A stretch of 39,913 nt of DNA, from NCBI GenBank assembly GCA_913031305.1, contig CAJWEF010000004.1, forward strand, positions 1 to 39,913, read 5' to 3'. This stretch comes from an uncultured Acidiferrobacteraceae bacterium. Lineage in GTDB: Bacteria; Pseudomonadota; Gammaproteobacteria; Arenicellales; UBA868. A model generated the notes under the pieces. That model saw only the letters and a program-made list of their open reading frames with translations. It was not told the origin of the DNA and searched no databases. This document shows, one piece after another, positions 25,710 to 34,221 of the stretch. Each line of letters opens with the position of its first letter. The stretch's first letter is position 1. The position numbers and the translations under genes are program-made.

Positions 25710-27023
25710 TTATATGCCAAGCCGATCCAAAAAGCCGTACCAGCCCACAGACGCAGAGAGGAACCAGGGCTTACCGTAGTACAGCGGGCGTGTCCGAAAC
25801 GGCAGATCTGACAGAACGCTGCGCCCCTCCTCCATACCCAGCACCTGCTGTCCCAGCCGGGTGCCAAAATAACCGGCGAGCGCAACACCCGACCCGCAAT
25901 ACCCCATGGCATACCAGATACCGTCGTGCCGCCCCAGATGAGGCATATGCTGAAAGGTCCAGCCGACGAAACCCATCCAGGAATGGGTTATGCGTGCCTG
26001 GTCCAACTGCGGGAAAATGGTCGCTAAATGCCTATGCAGTCGCGGCCCGCTCACTATGGGATCGGTCTCGTTTAGAGAAACCCGGCCGCCGAACAGAATC
26101 CGGCGTCCGTCCGGGGACAGCCGATAATAAACAATGATCCGGCGTGTATCGACGATCATCCGTTCGCCGGGGATGAGCGCACGTGCCACATCGCGTCCCA
26201 AATCTTCGGTGGCCAGCATATAGGTACCGATTGGGAAAACCCTGCGCTGCTGCCAAGGTGTGAGCCCCGACGTGTAGCCGCTGGTGGCGATTACCACATC
26301 GCCAGCACGGATTGGACCCCGGTTGGTCTCGACCACGAACCCTGCGCCATCGCGGGCGCGGCTTAACGCTGTTGCCGAAGTCCCCCCCACTACCGTCACG
26401 CCGCTCTTTACTGCACGATCCAGAATCCCCTGATGATAGGCGGCAGGGTCTACACTGGCATGGCGGGTCTGCACCAGCCCTCCGTGATAAAAATCTGTTG
26501 CAATTTCACTATGTTGCTCAGCGCGCGGCACCATGAATGCCTCCATCTCAAGGCCTGGCGGTTGGGTTGTTAGTTTTTGGGCCAATTTGTCGTAGTGCGC
26601 CGGCGTGTGCGCCCCATAAAATCTCCCGCAAACCTGGTAATCGCAATCAATTTGTTCTTTAGCAATAAAGTCTCCGATCCAGGCCAGTGCGCGCTGACCT
26701 TCCCGATGTACCTCCATAGCGGTCGTGCTGCCATGGGCTTTTTCAAGCGCGGCAAAATCTGGCTTGATGCCGGTAGACACCTGGCCACCATTGCGCGAGC
26801 TGCAGCCCCAACCTGGCTCATGCGTATCGATCACCAAGGTGCTGCGCCCGCCCCGCGCAGTTTCAAGAGCAGCGCAAAGGCCCGTATAACCAGAGCCAAC
26901 CACCAGCACATCTACCGAGGCAGGCAGGTCCGACGGCAACGAGCGTATCCGCGGGGTACGCTCCCACCAGTAGGGAGATTCTTTGAAATCAGGGGCAAAT
27001 AGGGCTGTGGAATCGCTCGACAT
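25710..27023 (-). CDS. FAD-dependent amine oxidoreductase, DAO family (PuuB-like)
   Basis: A 437-residue flavoprotein with the FAD-binding Rossmann motif VDVLVVGSGYTGLCAALETARGG (about 38-60, split) and the WGCSSRNGGQVSTG segment typical of gamma-glutamylputrescine oxidase-like enzymes. The C-terminal SWMGFVGWTFQHMPHLG and GYCGSGVALAGYFG pieces belong to the same DAO fold. It likely oxidises a secondary amine or an N-substituted amino acid with H2O2 or quinone reduction. It is encoded 11 bases after the enolase-superfamily gene and 60 bases before the DUF1989 gene. A PuuA-like synthetase is encoded 2.7 kb away, so gamma-glutamyl amine is one candidate substrate, but not proven. Confidence 0.85.
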   Translation of the reverse strand: MSSDSTALFAPDFKESPYWWERTPRIRSLPSDLPASVDVLVVGSGYTGLCAALETARGGRSTLVIDTHEPGWGCSSRNGGQVSTGIKPDFAALEKAHGSTTAMEVHREGQRALAWIGDFIAKEQIDCDYQVCGRFYGAHTPAHYDKLAQKLTTQPPGLEMEAFMVPRAEQHSEIATDFYHGGLVQTRHASVDPAAYHQGILDRAVKSGVTVVGGTSATALSRARDGAGFVVETNRGPIRAGDVVIATSGYTSGLTPWQQRRVFPIGTYMLATEDLGRDVARALIPGERMIVDTRRIIVYYRLSPDGRRILFGGRVSLNETDPIVSGPRLHRHLATIFPQLDQARITHSWMGFVGWTFQHMPHLGRHDGIWYAMGYCGSGVALAGYFGTRLGQQVLGMEEGRSVLSDLPFRTRPLYYGKPWFLSASVGWYGFLDRLGI

Positions 27024-27034
27024 GAAATGCGCCC

Positions 27035-28195
27035 TCAGTGCGGCAACTCGCTGACCTGGTAGGTGGTATCAGCCAACCAGTCAGGATGAATCTCAACGCC
27101 CCACCCCGGTTTGTCACTGACCGTAACCTGGCCTTCGTTGACCGTAAAAGGAGATTCGACAAAAAGACCCTCTTGCCAGGGATAGTACTCAGGGCCTTCA
27201 ATCGAGAATTCCAGGTATTTCCCGGCATTCGGAATGGCACGCAACAGGTGCATCGTAAAAAGCGTCACCATGGACAGATTGGCGCAGTGTGGGGTGCATG
27301 GCAATCCCTGCAATTGCGCCATCTTGGCAACTTTCATCGCCCGGAGCATCCCGCCAACGTAGCACACGTCTGGCTGGACGATGTCGACTGCGGGCATCTC
27401 AACCATTCGCCGCCAGGTGGCAAGATCACAATCCTGCTCTCCCCCGGTTACATCCAGCGATAACGCCTGGGTTACCTCCCGGGTTTGTTCCAATTCCCAG
27501 TACAGACAAGGCTCCTCGAAATGTTCAACACCTTCATCTTCAAGCATTTGTCCCAATGTTATCGCCCGGGAGGGTGAAAATCCTCCGTTGCCATCTACCA
27601 GAAGCGAAACATCAGGCCCTAATGCGCGCCGTACCTTGGGTACGATCTCCTCGCTACGTCCTGGCCACTGGTCCACATCGTGGCCGCACTCAGCACCGAC
27701 CCGGAACTTAAAAGCATCGAAACCGAATTGCTGGCGCAGTGCAACCAGACGCTCTGCCTCTGCTTGCGCGGTGATGTCTCGACGCATGCTGGATCCGTAA
27801 GCCCTAATCGGGCCCGGGGTCCCGCCCAGTAACTCGCACACGCTTTTTTGCTGAATCTTTCCCGCTCGGTCCCACAGTGCCGTCTCCAGGCCAGCAAGTG
27901 CCCGACGCAGGTAGGACCCGGGAAACTTGTGTTCATGCTCGGGTATTGAGCTGACCAGCGCAGCGATATCGCTTGCGGGCTGGCCCAACGCCCAGGGCAC
28001 AACCTGTCGATGCAGCACCTGCGCGCTGATGTCCGCGTGGTAGGGGGAAACCTGACCCCAACCGCCGGTTCCATCACTTGCGCTGACCCGCACGAAGGCA
28101 ACGAACTCCCGACTAAAGGTCTCGACACGGTTAATGACCGGCGCCTGATCAAAAGCGCTCACCGCACCGCACCCAGACCAGCCAGGTGGTGCCAT
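27035..28195 (-). CDS. mandelate racemase/muconate lactonizing (enolase superfamily) enzyme
   Basis: A protein of 386 residues from the ATG at 28195, which has AAAGGA five bases upstream. The frame is open to 28351, but upstream starts lack ribosome sites. Enolase-superfamily features are visible: a KxR motif in AFKFRVGAECG, metal ligands in LLVDGNGGFS (Asp), HFEEPCLYW (Glu) and TGGEQDCDL (Glu), and a late histidine in CTPHCANLSM. Family members abstract a proton alpha to a carboxylate (racemases, dehydratases, cycloisomerases). The substrate is unknown. As first gene of a unit with an FAD amine oxidase and DUF1989 protein, it may racemise or dehydrate an N-substituted or hydroxy acid. Confidence 0.85.
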   Translation of the reverse strand: MAPPGWSGCGAVSAFDQAPVINRVETFSREFVAFVRVSASDGTGGWGQVSPYHADISAQVLHRQVVPWALGQPASDIAALVSSIPEHEHKFPGSYLRRALAGLETALWDRAGKIQQKSVCELLGGTPGPIRAYGSSMRRDITAQAEAERLVALRQQFGFDAFKFRVGAECGHDVDQWPGRSEEIVPKVRRALGPDVSLLVDGNGGFSPSRAITLGQMLEDEGVEHFEEPCLYWELEQTREVTQALSLDVTGGEQDCDLATWRRMVEMPAVDIVQPDVCYVGGMLRAMKVAKMAQLQGLPCTPHCANLSMVTLFTMHLLRAIPNAGKYLEFSIEGPEYYPWQEGLFVESPFTVNEGQVTVSDKPGWGVEIHPDWLADTTYQVSELPH

Positions 28196-28410
28196 TGAGT
28201 CCTTTGTGACATCCCTTGCCTCCATTTCATGGTGACAGAACATTGTCGGGTGATCGCTGTGGTCGTCCACACCCCGTAGCGCCGAATCTAACCGACTTTT
28301 AAGAACACCTACAATAGAGCCTGCATGCAATCCGTTTACCCGGCTCAACACCTGACCCGGTCACCTTGTGCCAGCGTAGTTCGAGCGCGCCACTGTCGAG
28401 TTAATCCGCT

Positions 28411-29721
28411 TTGAAACTGTCCACACGTCATATCCGACAACAGCGCATTGCGGGCAAGTTACTGCTGGTCATGATTCTGGCAACAACCCTGGCCGGCTTT
28501 GGCTTAAGTGATTTTCTCTGGCTTTCGGGAGGATGCGCACTGACAGCATTGATGATGCTATGGCGACGAACCCGGCGAATTCAGAGAATTCAGTGTGTCA
28601 TCTTTATTGCTGTTGGTTTTGGCGCTCTGGGCTGGGCTTACCTAATCGGATATCGCAGCCTCCCACTGCTACAACTCATAACCCAGAATCACCTGCTGAT
28701 CAGTTTGTTGTCTGCGGTCAGCTTTCTGCGCCTGATCACCGACACAGGCCAGCAAAGACATGAATCGATGGCGCCGGGCTTAAAAGCCTTTTTTAAAACG
28801 CTCGCAGGACTGCACCTTTTTGCTGCGATGATCAACCTGTCGGCGCTGATGATTTATGGAGACCGACTTGCCCGAAACGGACGTCTTGAGCGCACCACGG
28901 CCACTTCGATCCAGCGAAGTTTTGCCCTGGCCACGCTGTGGTCACCTTTTTTCGCCGCGATGGGTACGTGCCTGCTTTACGCACCGGGCGCTCGACTGGC
29001 TGAACTGTGGATGCTGTCCGCACCATTGTGCCTGTTTGGTTTCGTTTTTACCTTTGCCGAACATCGCTTCCGTGCGGGTGGAGGGCTGGAATCTTTTGCA
29101 GGCTTCCCGGTAAATTTTGGCGCGCTATGGGTGCCATCGATCATGGTGATCTGCGTGTTAGCGCTGCATCATGTGCTGCCCACGGTCTCAGTTCTGGTAC
29201 TGGTATCTGCCTTGTCTATTGGCGTGACCACAGCAGTGCTGACCCGACGCCGATCACTCTCCCAGGCTTTAAGCACTATTGGAAACTTCAGCTCGGAGCG
29301 CCTGCCGGACATGTATGGTGAACTGGCATTGTTTTTTAGTGCCGGCATCATGGCGACTGGCCTTGCGGCACTGATATCGCAAACAGCGCCAACGCTGGAT
29401 GTCGGCGCTTTCACTCCTGAAGTGGCTGTTGCCGTGCTGGCCGTATTACTGGCGTTAGCGATTGCGGGTGTCCACGCCCTGGTTAGTATCGTAACGGCAT
29501 CAGCGATTCTGCTACCGCTTAATCCAGAACCGGCTCTGCTCGCATTCGTTTTTCTTGTGACCTGGTCGGTAGGTGCTACTGGTGGACCGATGTCTGGCCT
29601 GAACCTCGCTATGCAAAGCCGCTACCGCATAAGCGCGCGAGAATGCTTTTCCTGGAATATTGGCTACTCTCTGGCAATGTTCGGTGCGGCCAGCGCGATC
29701 ATCATAGCCTTTTTTAGTTGA
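28411..29721 (+). CDS. polytopic membrane protein of unknown function
   Basis: A 436-residue protein with about 10-12 hydrophobic helices and a short basic N-terminus. Features include ALMIYGDRLARNGRLE, SFALATLWSPFFAAMGT, TIGNFSSERLPDMYGELALFFSAGI and GATGGPMSGLNLAMQSRY. The WSPF and ...GGPMSG-type loops recall ion-transporter-superfamily permeases (for example ArsB/NhaD or DUF401-like), but I do not recognise the family. The start is TTG at 28411; the ribosome site is poor and an internal ATG (28471) is possible, though it would cut into the first helix. It is divergent from the enolase-superfamily unit and convergent with the GS-like gene. A transport role for an amine or acid is inference. 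Confidence 0.72.
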   Translation: MKLSTRHIRQQRIAGKLLLVMILATTLAGFGLSDFLWLSGGCALTALMMLWRRTRRIQRIQCVIFIAVGFGALGWAYLIGYRSLPLLQLITQNHLLISLLSAVSFLRLITDTGQQRHESMAPGLKAFFKTLAGLHLFAAMINLSALMIYGDRLARNGRLERTTATSIQRSFALATLWSPFFAAMGTCLLYAPGARLAELWMLSAPLCLFGFVFTFAEHRFRAGGGLESFAGFPVNFGALWVPSIMVICVLALHHVLPTVSVLVLVSALSIGVTTAVLTRRRSLSQALSTIGNFSSERLPDMYGELALFFSAGIMATGLAALISQTAPTLDVGAFTPEVAVAVLAVLLALAIAGVHALVSIVTASAILLPLNPEPALLAFVFLVTWSVGATGGPMSGLNLAMQSRYRISARECFSWNIGYSLAMFGAASAIIIAFFS

Positions 29722-29727
29722 TGTCTT

Positions 29728-29756
29728 GCGCTTGAAAAGCGCTACTCGGGCGCAAG
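29728..29756. other. hairpin at the convergent gene ends (possible bidirectional terminator)
   Basis: GCGCTT (29728-29733), a GAA loop and AAGCGC (29737-29742) form a perfect short hairpin between the membrane-protein gene and the GS-like gene. An alternative pairing uses CTTGCGC (29725-29731) with GCGCAAG (29750-29756). No strong T-run follows on either strand, so termination is plausible from position but not shown. Confidence 0.4.
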
Positions 29757-31097
29757 GTACCAGCGGTATTCCAGTGGCGTAAACTCCCTGGCATAGGTGT
29801 CAAGCTCAAACTGTTTGCACTGGCGATACAGCGACAAATATTCCGCCCCCAGATATTCATCAAGCGCCGAGGGCTTTGCCAACTGATCTAACGCCCCTTG
29901 CCAGGTAAATGGGACTGCACCATCAAGCTGGGTGCCGGCATTGTCGGCGCGGGGCTCGGGCGGGACCAAGCCGTGACTGATACCATGATGAAGGCCGGCC
30001 AGCACCGCGGCAAGTGTCAGGTACGGGTTGGCATCTGCGCCAGCCATGCGATGCTCAATGCGCCGTGCCGTGTTATCTCCCGCAGGGATCCGGACGGCGA
30101 CCGATCGATTGTTATACCCCCAGGTTGGTCCGGTGGGTACGTACAGGTTCGGCGCGAAGCGCCGGTATGAATTCACATTAGGGGCAAAAACTGCCATCGA
30201 CTGAGGTAGTAAATCCAACATACCAGCCACGGCCTGGCGCAGTTGAATACTGCCCTCGCTAGTGCCGTTATCAAATACATTGTGTCCCTTGTCATCCATT
30301 AGGCTGACGTGGACGTGCAGGCCATTACCGGCATCTTCAGGATAGGGTTTGGCCATAAAAGTAGCCACGGCGTCATGCGCTCGAGCCAGCCCCTGCACTG
30401 CTCTGCGCAGTAGAATCGCGTGATCGGCGGCGCGCAGCGGATCCGCTACATGTTGCAGATTAATCTCGTACTGACCCACTGCATATTCTGCGGTGGTGGC
30501 GCCTAGCGGCACCCCCTGCGCCTGACAGGTCGCCTCGACTTCACTGAGAAATCGAGTAAAACCCTCAAGATCGGCAAGGCTGTACACCTGGGTCGCCGAG
30601 GCTCGCCGACCAGTGTCGGGCAATACCGGCGGACACGGCCTACCTTCATCGGCACTCGCTGCATCAATCAGGTAAAACTCCAACTCCAGTGCCACCACCG
30701 GATGCAGGCCTGATTCGTGTAACCGCTCGATCACACCTGCAAGCACGTGGCGTGGATCCACCGGGCACACAGAGTCATCCAGTTCATACAAACTGCCAAG
30801 CACCTGCCCTGCCCCTGGAGGGCCCCACGGGACTAAGCTCAGCGATCCGGGAACCGGGCGCACCTTGACATCAGGGTCACCGTCTGAGAAACCGCGCCCA
30901 CCTGCATCGGTACAACCACCGTTAACATCGAGCAGATAAATAGAACTGGGTATCTGCAAGCCATCGGCATATACCTTGGCAATGTCGTCCCGTGGAATCC
31001 GTTTACCACGCACAATACTGCAAAGGTCAGGCAACAGGACGTCGAGAAACCGCAACTCGGGATTATTGTTCAGAAATCTTTCAAGTTCCTCATTCAT
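29742..31097 (-). CDS. glutamine synthetase-family ligase, gamma-glutamylpolyamine synthetase (PuuA)-like
   Basis: A 451-residue GS-fold ligase with the N-terminal beta-grasp domain (about 15-110) and catalytic domain. Active-site segments are ALELEFYLID, NGLHVHVSLMDDKGHN, GPTWGYNNRSVAVRIPAG and RRIEHRMAGADANPYL. The N-terminus (LRFLDVLLPDLCSIVRGKRIP) is the pattern of PuuA-like gamma-glutamylputrescine synthetases rather than of GlnA. It would join glutamate to an amine using ATP. A related alternative is gamma-glutamylmethylamide synthetase, worth considering because soxBDAG homologues lie 1.5 kb away. It follows the MFS transporter gene by 20 bases, so transporter and ligase are likely one unit. 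Confidence 0.85.
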   Translation of the reverse strand: MNEELERFLNNNPELRFLDVLLPDLCSIVRGKRIPRDDIAKVYADGLQIPSSIYLLDVNGGCTDAGGRGFSDGDPDVKVRPVPGSLSLVPWGPPGAGQVLGSLYELDDSVCPVDPRHVLAGVIERLHESGLHPVVALELEFYLIDAASADEGRPCPPVLPDTGRRASATQVYSLADLEGFTRFLSEVEATCQAQGVPLGATTAEYAVGQYEINLQHVADPLRAADHAILLRRAVQGLARAHDAVATFMAKPYPEDAGNGLHVHVSLMDDKGHNVFDNGTSEGSIQLRQAVAGMLDLLPQSMAVFAPNVNSYRRFAPNLYVPTGPTWGYNNRSVAVRIPAGDNTARRIEHRMAGADANPYLTLAAVLAGLHHGISHGLVPPEPRADNAGTQLDGAVPFTWQGALDQLAKPSALDEYLGAEYLSLYRQCKQFELDTYAREFTPLEYRWYLAPE

Positions 31098-31117
31098 TTA
31101 GTTATGTATCCCTTTGC

Positions 31118-32449
31118 TCAGCGTTCTAACGGTGGCCGCAGACGATCAGTGCTGCCCATTTGCTCACAGCGGGTCTCACGAGTGAGCGCAATACTCACTA
31201 CCGCAATTGCCAGCCACGCCAGCATCAACAAAAAGCTAACGCGGTAGTTTTCAAAATGATACACCCGCAGACCGTCGGTCCCTGTCATACCGCGCCAGAA
31301 ACGGTCCAGCAACCAACCAACCAACGGTTGTAACAGCATCGGTCCACACATAACACCCATATTAACGACCCCGGATACCGTTCCCGCCAACACCAGAGGC
31401 ACCGACTCTTTTGCCTGGGTAAACCCCAGAATCATCGCCCCGGAAAAAAACCCCGCACTCACGAGCGCGCTCACCAGAAGCCACAATGGCAGATCTGGCA
31501 CCAACAAAGCAACCGCCCAGCTGCAAAGGGCAAGTACTGTGCTGACGAGGTATGGGGTTCGCCGTCGGGCAACCTTTTCTGACAACAGTGCAAACAGTGG
31601 GCCACTGAAAGCCATAGCCAACATTAAAACCGAACAAAGCGTGGCTGCCGCCGCAGGTGACAGACCATAAACATCAGTCAGAAATGGCATCCCCCACAAA
31701 CCTGCAAAAGTCAGAACGGATCCTACGATCCCGCCAGGGGCAATTGCCAGAAGAGGGGTATTTCGGTACCCAAAAACCGCTGTGAGTTTTTGCCACTCGG
31801 CAGACCAGCGCCCACTTTGAACGTGGACATTCACATAACTATCGTAATTTCGCTCTGCCGGATCATCCCGAACCATCAGCCACACCACCAGGCCCAGCAA
31901 TAAGCCCACCCCCGCTGCCACAATAGTCACCGCTCGCCAGCCAAACATGCCACTTGCAAACTGCAGGGGTACTCCGGCAAAAACTGCGCCCGACACTCCG
32001 GCAACCAACAGCAGACCGATTGCCATCGAAAATCGGTGCGCCGGCAGCCAATGTGTAGCCAATTTCAATGTGCAGACAAAGGCCACAGACACCGATCCGC
32101 CAATTAAAAAACGACCGATGCCGGCCCAGATCAGATCGGGTGCAAAAGCGAAAATCAGCGCCCCCAGCGTACTCACCAGCAAGCCTCCCAAAAGAAGGCG
32201 GCGCGGCCCTAAGCGGTCGACAAGAAGCCCCGTGGGCACCTGCATTGCTGCATAGGAATAAAAATAAAGGGCCGACAGGCTTCCCAGGGTGGCTGCGCTC
32301 AGACCAAAATCCAGGCTGAGTTCGCGATGCAGTACGGCCGGCGCGACCCGATGAAAAAAGCCCAGAAGGAAAAACCCAGCTCCCAAACCCCAAATAACCC
32401 AAGCAACGCTTGCGGGCGGGTAGCGCGGCTGTGGGTCAGGCTTTAACAT
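31118..32449 (-). CDS. MFS transporter
   Basis: A 443-residue protein with about 12 hydrophobic helices. The first half has an MFS signature loop VDRLGPRRLLLGG after helix 2 and an ALYFYSYAAMQVPTGLL helix. A basic and acidic central loop (about 195-215) separates the two halves. The family pattern (GFFLLGFFHRVAPAVL at the start) is shared with organic-acid or amine importers; the substrate is not readable. It is first in a unit with the GS-like ligase, which suggests an amine or amino acid. It is divergent from soxB across a 191-base region with repeat elements. Confidence 0.87.
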   Translation of the reverse strand: MLKPDPQPRYPPASVAWVIWGLGAGFFLLGFFHRVAPAVLHRELSLDFGLSAATLGSLSALYFYSYAAMQVPTGLLVDRLGPRRLLLGGLLVSTLGALIFAFAPDLIWAGIGRFLIGGSVSVAFVCTLKLATHWLPAHRFSMAIGLLLVAGVSGAVFAGVPLQFASGMFGWRAVTIVAAGVGLLLGLVVWLMVRDDPAERNYDSYVNVHVQSGRWSAEWQKLTAVFGYRNTPLLAIAPGGIVGSVLTFAGLWGMPFLTDVYGLSPAAAATLCSVLMLAMAFSGPLFALLSEKVARRRTPYLVSTVLALCSWAVALLVPDLPLWLLVSALVSAGFFSGAMILGFTQAKESVPLVLAGTVSGVVNMGVMCGPMLLQPLVGWLLDRFWRGMTGTDGLRVYHFENYRVSFLLMLAWLAIAVVSIALTRETRCEQMGSTDRLRPPLER

Positions 32450-32486
32450 AGGATTGGCGTGTAAACGATCAACTTTACATCACCTT

Positions 32487-32520
32487 CGGTTTAACATTGG
32501 CTCTGTCCAATCGGTGTAAC
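32487..32520. promoter_or_regulatory. repeat elements in the MFS/soxB divergent region, candidate operator
   Basis: A near-perfect 9-base direct repeat, CGGTTTAAC (32487-32495) and CGGTGTAAC (32512-32520), flanks an inverted repeat ATTGG (32496-32500) / CCAAT (32507-32511). The cluster sits 38-71 bases upstream of the MFS gene start and about 120 bases before soxB. Such symmetry suggests a regulator binding site controlling one or both units; no regulator gene is adjacent. Confidence 0.35.
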
Positions 32521-32640
32521 TCACACTAACATCCGGCATTGAGTAACGACAGAGGTCGCACAATGGATAGGTTGTCCTAATCTGCCCAATTATTATCGTA
32601 ACCTGCTGATAACCACTTTAATCTGGCCACAACAGAATCC

Positions 32641-33909
32641 ATGAAACCTTATTCCGCCTGGAACGTCTTTCGCAACGGCCTGTCGAGGCAGAAAGGCTGG
32701 GAGCGTGCCTGGCGGGACCCCGAGCCCAAAACCGAATACGACGTCGTCATCGTTGGTGCTGGCCTTCACGGCCTGGCAAGTGCGTATTATCTTGCCAAGA
32801 ACCACGGTATCACAAATGTCGCCGTCTTGGACAAGGGCTGGCTTGGCAGCGGTAACGCCGGGCGCAATACCACGATTGTCCGATCCAACTACATGATGCC
32901 CGGCAATCGGGAATTTTACGAGCACTCGCTCAAGCTGTGGGAAAATCTAAGCCACGAACTGAACTACAACGTCATGTTCAGCCAGCGGGCGCACGTCTCG
33001 CTGCTACATAGCCCCGCCGCACGTGATGGCGCGGCACGACGCTACAACACCATGCGCCTGACCGGTGCTGATGGCGAACTGTGGGATCTGCCAACACTGA
33101 AACGCAAAATACCACACCTGAATTACAGCGCCGATTCCCGATTTCCAATCATCGGAGCCACAGTACAACCTCGCGCAGGCACTGCGCGCCACGACGCTGT
33201 TGCCTGGGGTTACGCTCGAGGCGCTGACCAACGTGGCGTTGACATCATTCAAAATTGTGAAGTCACGGGCGTTGAACGTACAGCCAACCAGGTGACCGGC
33301 TTAAAAACCAGCCGCGGCATTATCCGGGGGAAGAAAGTCGGTTTCGCCGTTGCCGGCAACACCTCAAGACTGTGGCGAATGGCTGAGCTTGGAAAACTGC
33401 CGATTGAATCACACAAACTGCAGGCCTTTGTTTCTGAACCGCTCAAACCTCTACTCGACCAAGTCGTCGTCTTCGGGGTCGGTGGGGCTCACTTCTACAT
33501 TTCTCAGTCGGACAAAGGCGGCATGGTCTTTGGCGGCGATCTGGACTGGTACAAATCCTACGCGCAACGCGGTAATCTGCCAATCGTGCAGGATGTCGCC
33601 GAATGCGCCACCTCTATTTTGCCCTGCCTGGGTCGGGTGCGACTTTTGCGGCATTGGTCGGGCGTTATGGATATGTCTATGGACGGGTCTGCGTTTCTGT
33701 GTAAAACGCCGCTCAGCAACTTATACCTGAATGCCGGTTGGAACTATGGCGGCTTCAAGGCAAGCCCGGCGTCGGGTTGGTATTTTGCCGATCTGATCGC
33801 TAACGACCGGCCCGACCCGGTGATCTTGAACCACACCCTGTCTCGTTTTGAGCGCGGTATCAATATCGACGAACGCGGTGCGGGCCCAGACCCGAAACTG
33901 CACGGATAA
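32641..33909 (+). CDS. soxB: heterotetrameric sarcosine oxidase beta subunit (SoxB) or paralogue
   Basis: A 422-residue flavoprotein subunit with the FAD-binding motif DVVIVGAGLHGLASAYYLAK (about 34-53) and the SoxB hallmark GWLGSGNAGRNTTIVRSNY (66-84). H184 in TARHDAVAWGYARGAD is a candidate for the covalent FMN histidine known from the Corynebacterium enzymes. The complex demethylates sarcosine to glycine, giving formaldehyde or methylene-tetrahydrofolate and H2O2. It is first in the soxBDAG order, with soxD 9 bases downstream. The homologous MgdA subunit of N-methylglutamate dehydrogenase cannot be excluded by inspection. Confidence 0.9.
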   Translation: MKPYSAWNVFRNGLSRQKGWERAWRDPEPKTEYDVVIVGAGLHGLASAYYLAKNHGITNVAVLDKGWLGSGNAGRNTTIVRSNYMMPGNREFYEHSLKLWENLSHELNYNVMFSQRAHVSLLHSPAARDGAARRYNTMRLTGADGELWDLPTLKRKIPHLNYSADSRFPIIGATVQPRAGTARHDAVAWGYARGADQRGVDIIQNCEVTGVERTANQVTGLKTSRGIIRGKKVGFAVAGNTSRLWRMAELGKLPIESHKLQAFVSEPLKPLLDQVVVFGVGGAHFYISQSDKGGMVFGGDLDWYKSYAQRGNLPIVQDVAECATSILPCLGRVRLLRHWSGVMDMSMDGSAFLCKTPLSNLYLNAGWNYGGFKASPASGWYFADLIANDRPDPVILNHTLSRFERGINIDERGAGPDPKLHG

Positions 33910-33918
33910 ATCACGACC

Positions 33919-34221
33919 ATGCTGAGAATTCCCTGCCCGTTCTGCGGCACACGCGACCACAGCGAGTTCAGTTACGGTGGCGATGCATCTGTTGAGTATC
34001 CGGCGCTCGAGGCACCGGCCGAGGCGTGGCTCGAGGCAGTATTCCAACGCGACAATATAGACGGTGTCCAACTCGAAACCTGGCAACACCTGCACGGATG
34101 TCGTATGTGGATCGTAGTTGAACGAGATACCCGTAGCCATGAAATTCATTCTGTCCGCCCGGCTCACGAGGGCCTGGCGAGCGCCTTGGCGCAAAGCGCT
34201 GACCCGGTAAACGAGTCATGA
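33919..34221 (+). CDS. soxD: sarcosine oxidase delta subunit (SoxD)
   Basis: A small 100-residue zinc-binding subunit. The N-terminus IPCPFCGTRDHSEFSYGG carries C6, C9 and H14, and the HLHGCRMWIVVERD segment adds H59 and C61, consistent with the zinc site of SoxD. It links the alpha and beta subunits. The stop overlaps the soxA ATG by 4 bases (ATGA), so translation is coupled. The tail past residue 85 is low in recognisable motifs, which is usual. Confidence 0.93.
   Translation: MLRIPCPFCGTRDHSEFSYGGDASVEYPALEAPAEAWLEAVFQRDNIDGVQLETWQHLHGCRMWIVVERDTRSHEIHSVRPAHEGLASALAQSADPVNES

Noticed and set aside
28196-28351. N-terminal extension of the enolase-superfamily protein
   Set aside because: No ribosome site upstream of 28351 and no family-like sequence in the extension. 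AAAGGA supports the ATG at 28195.
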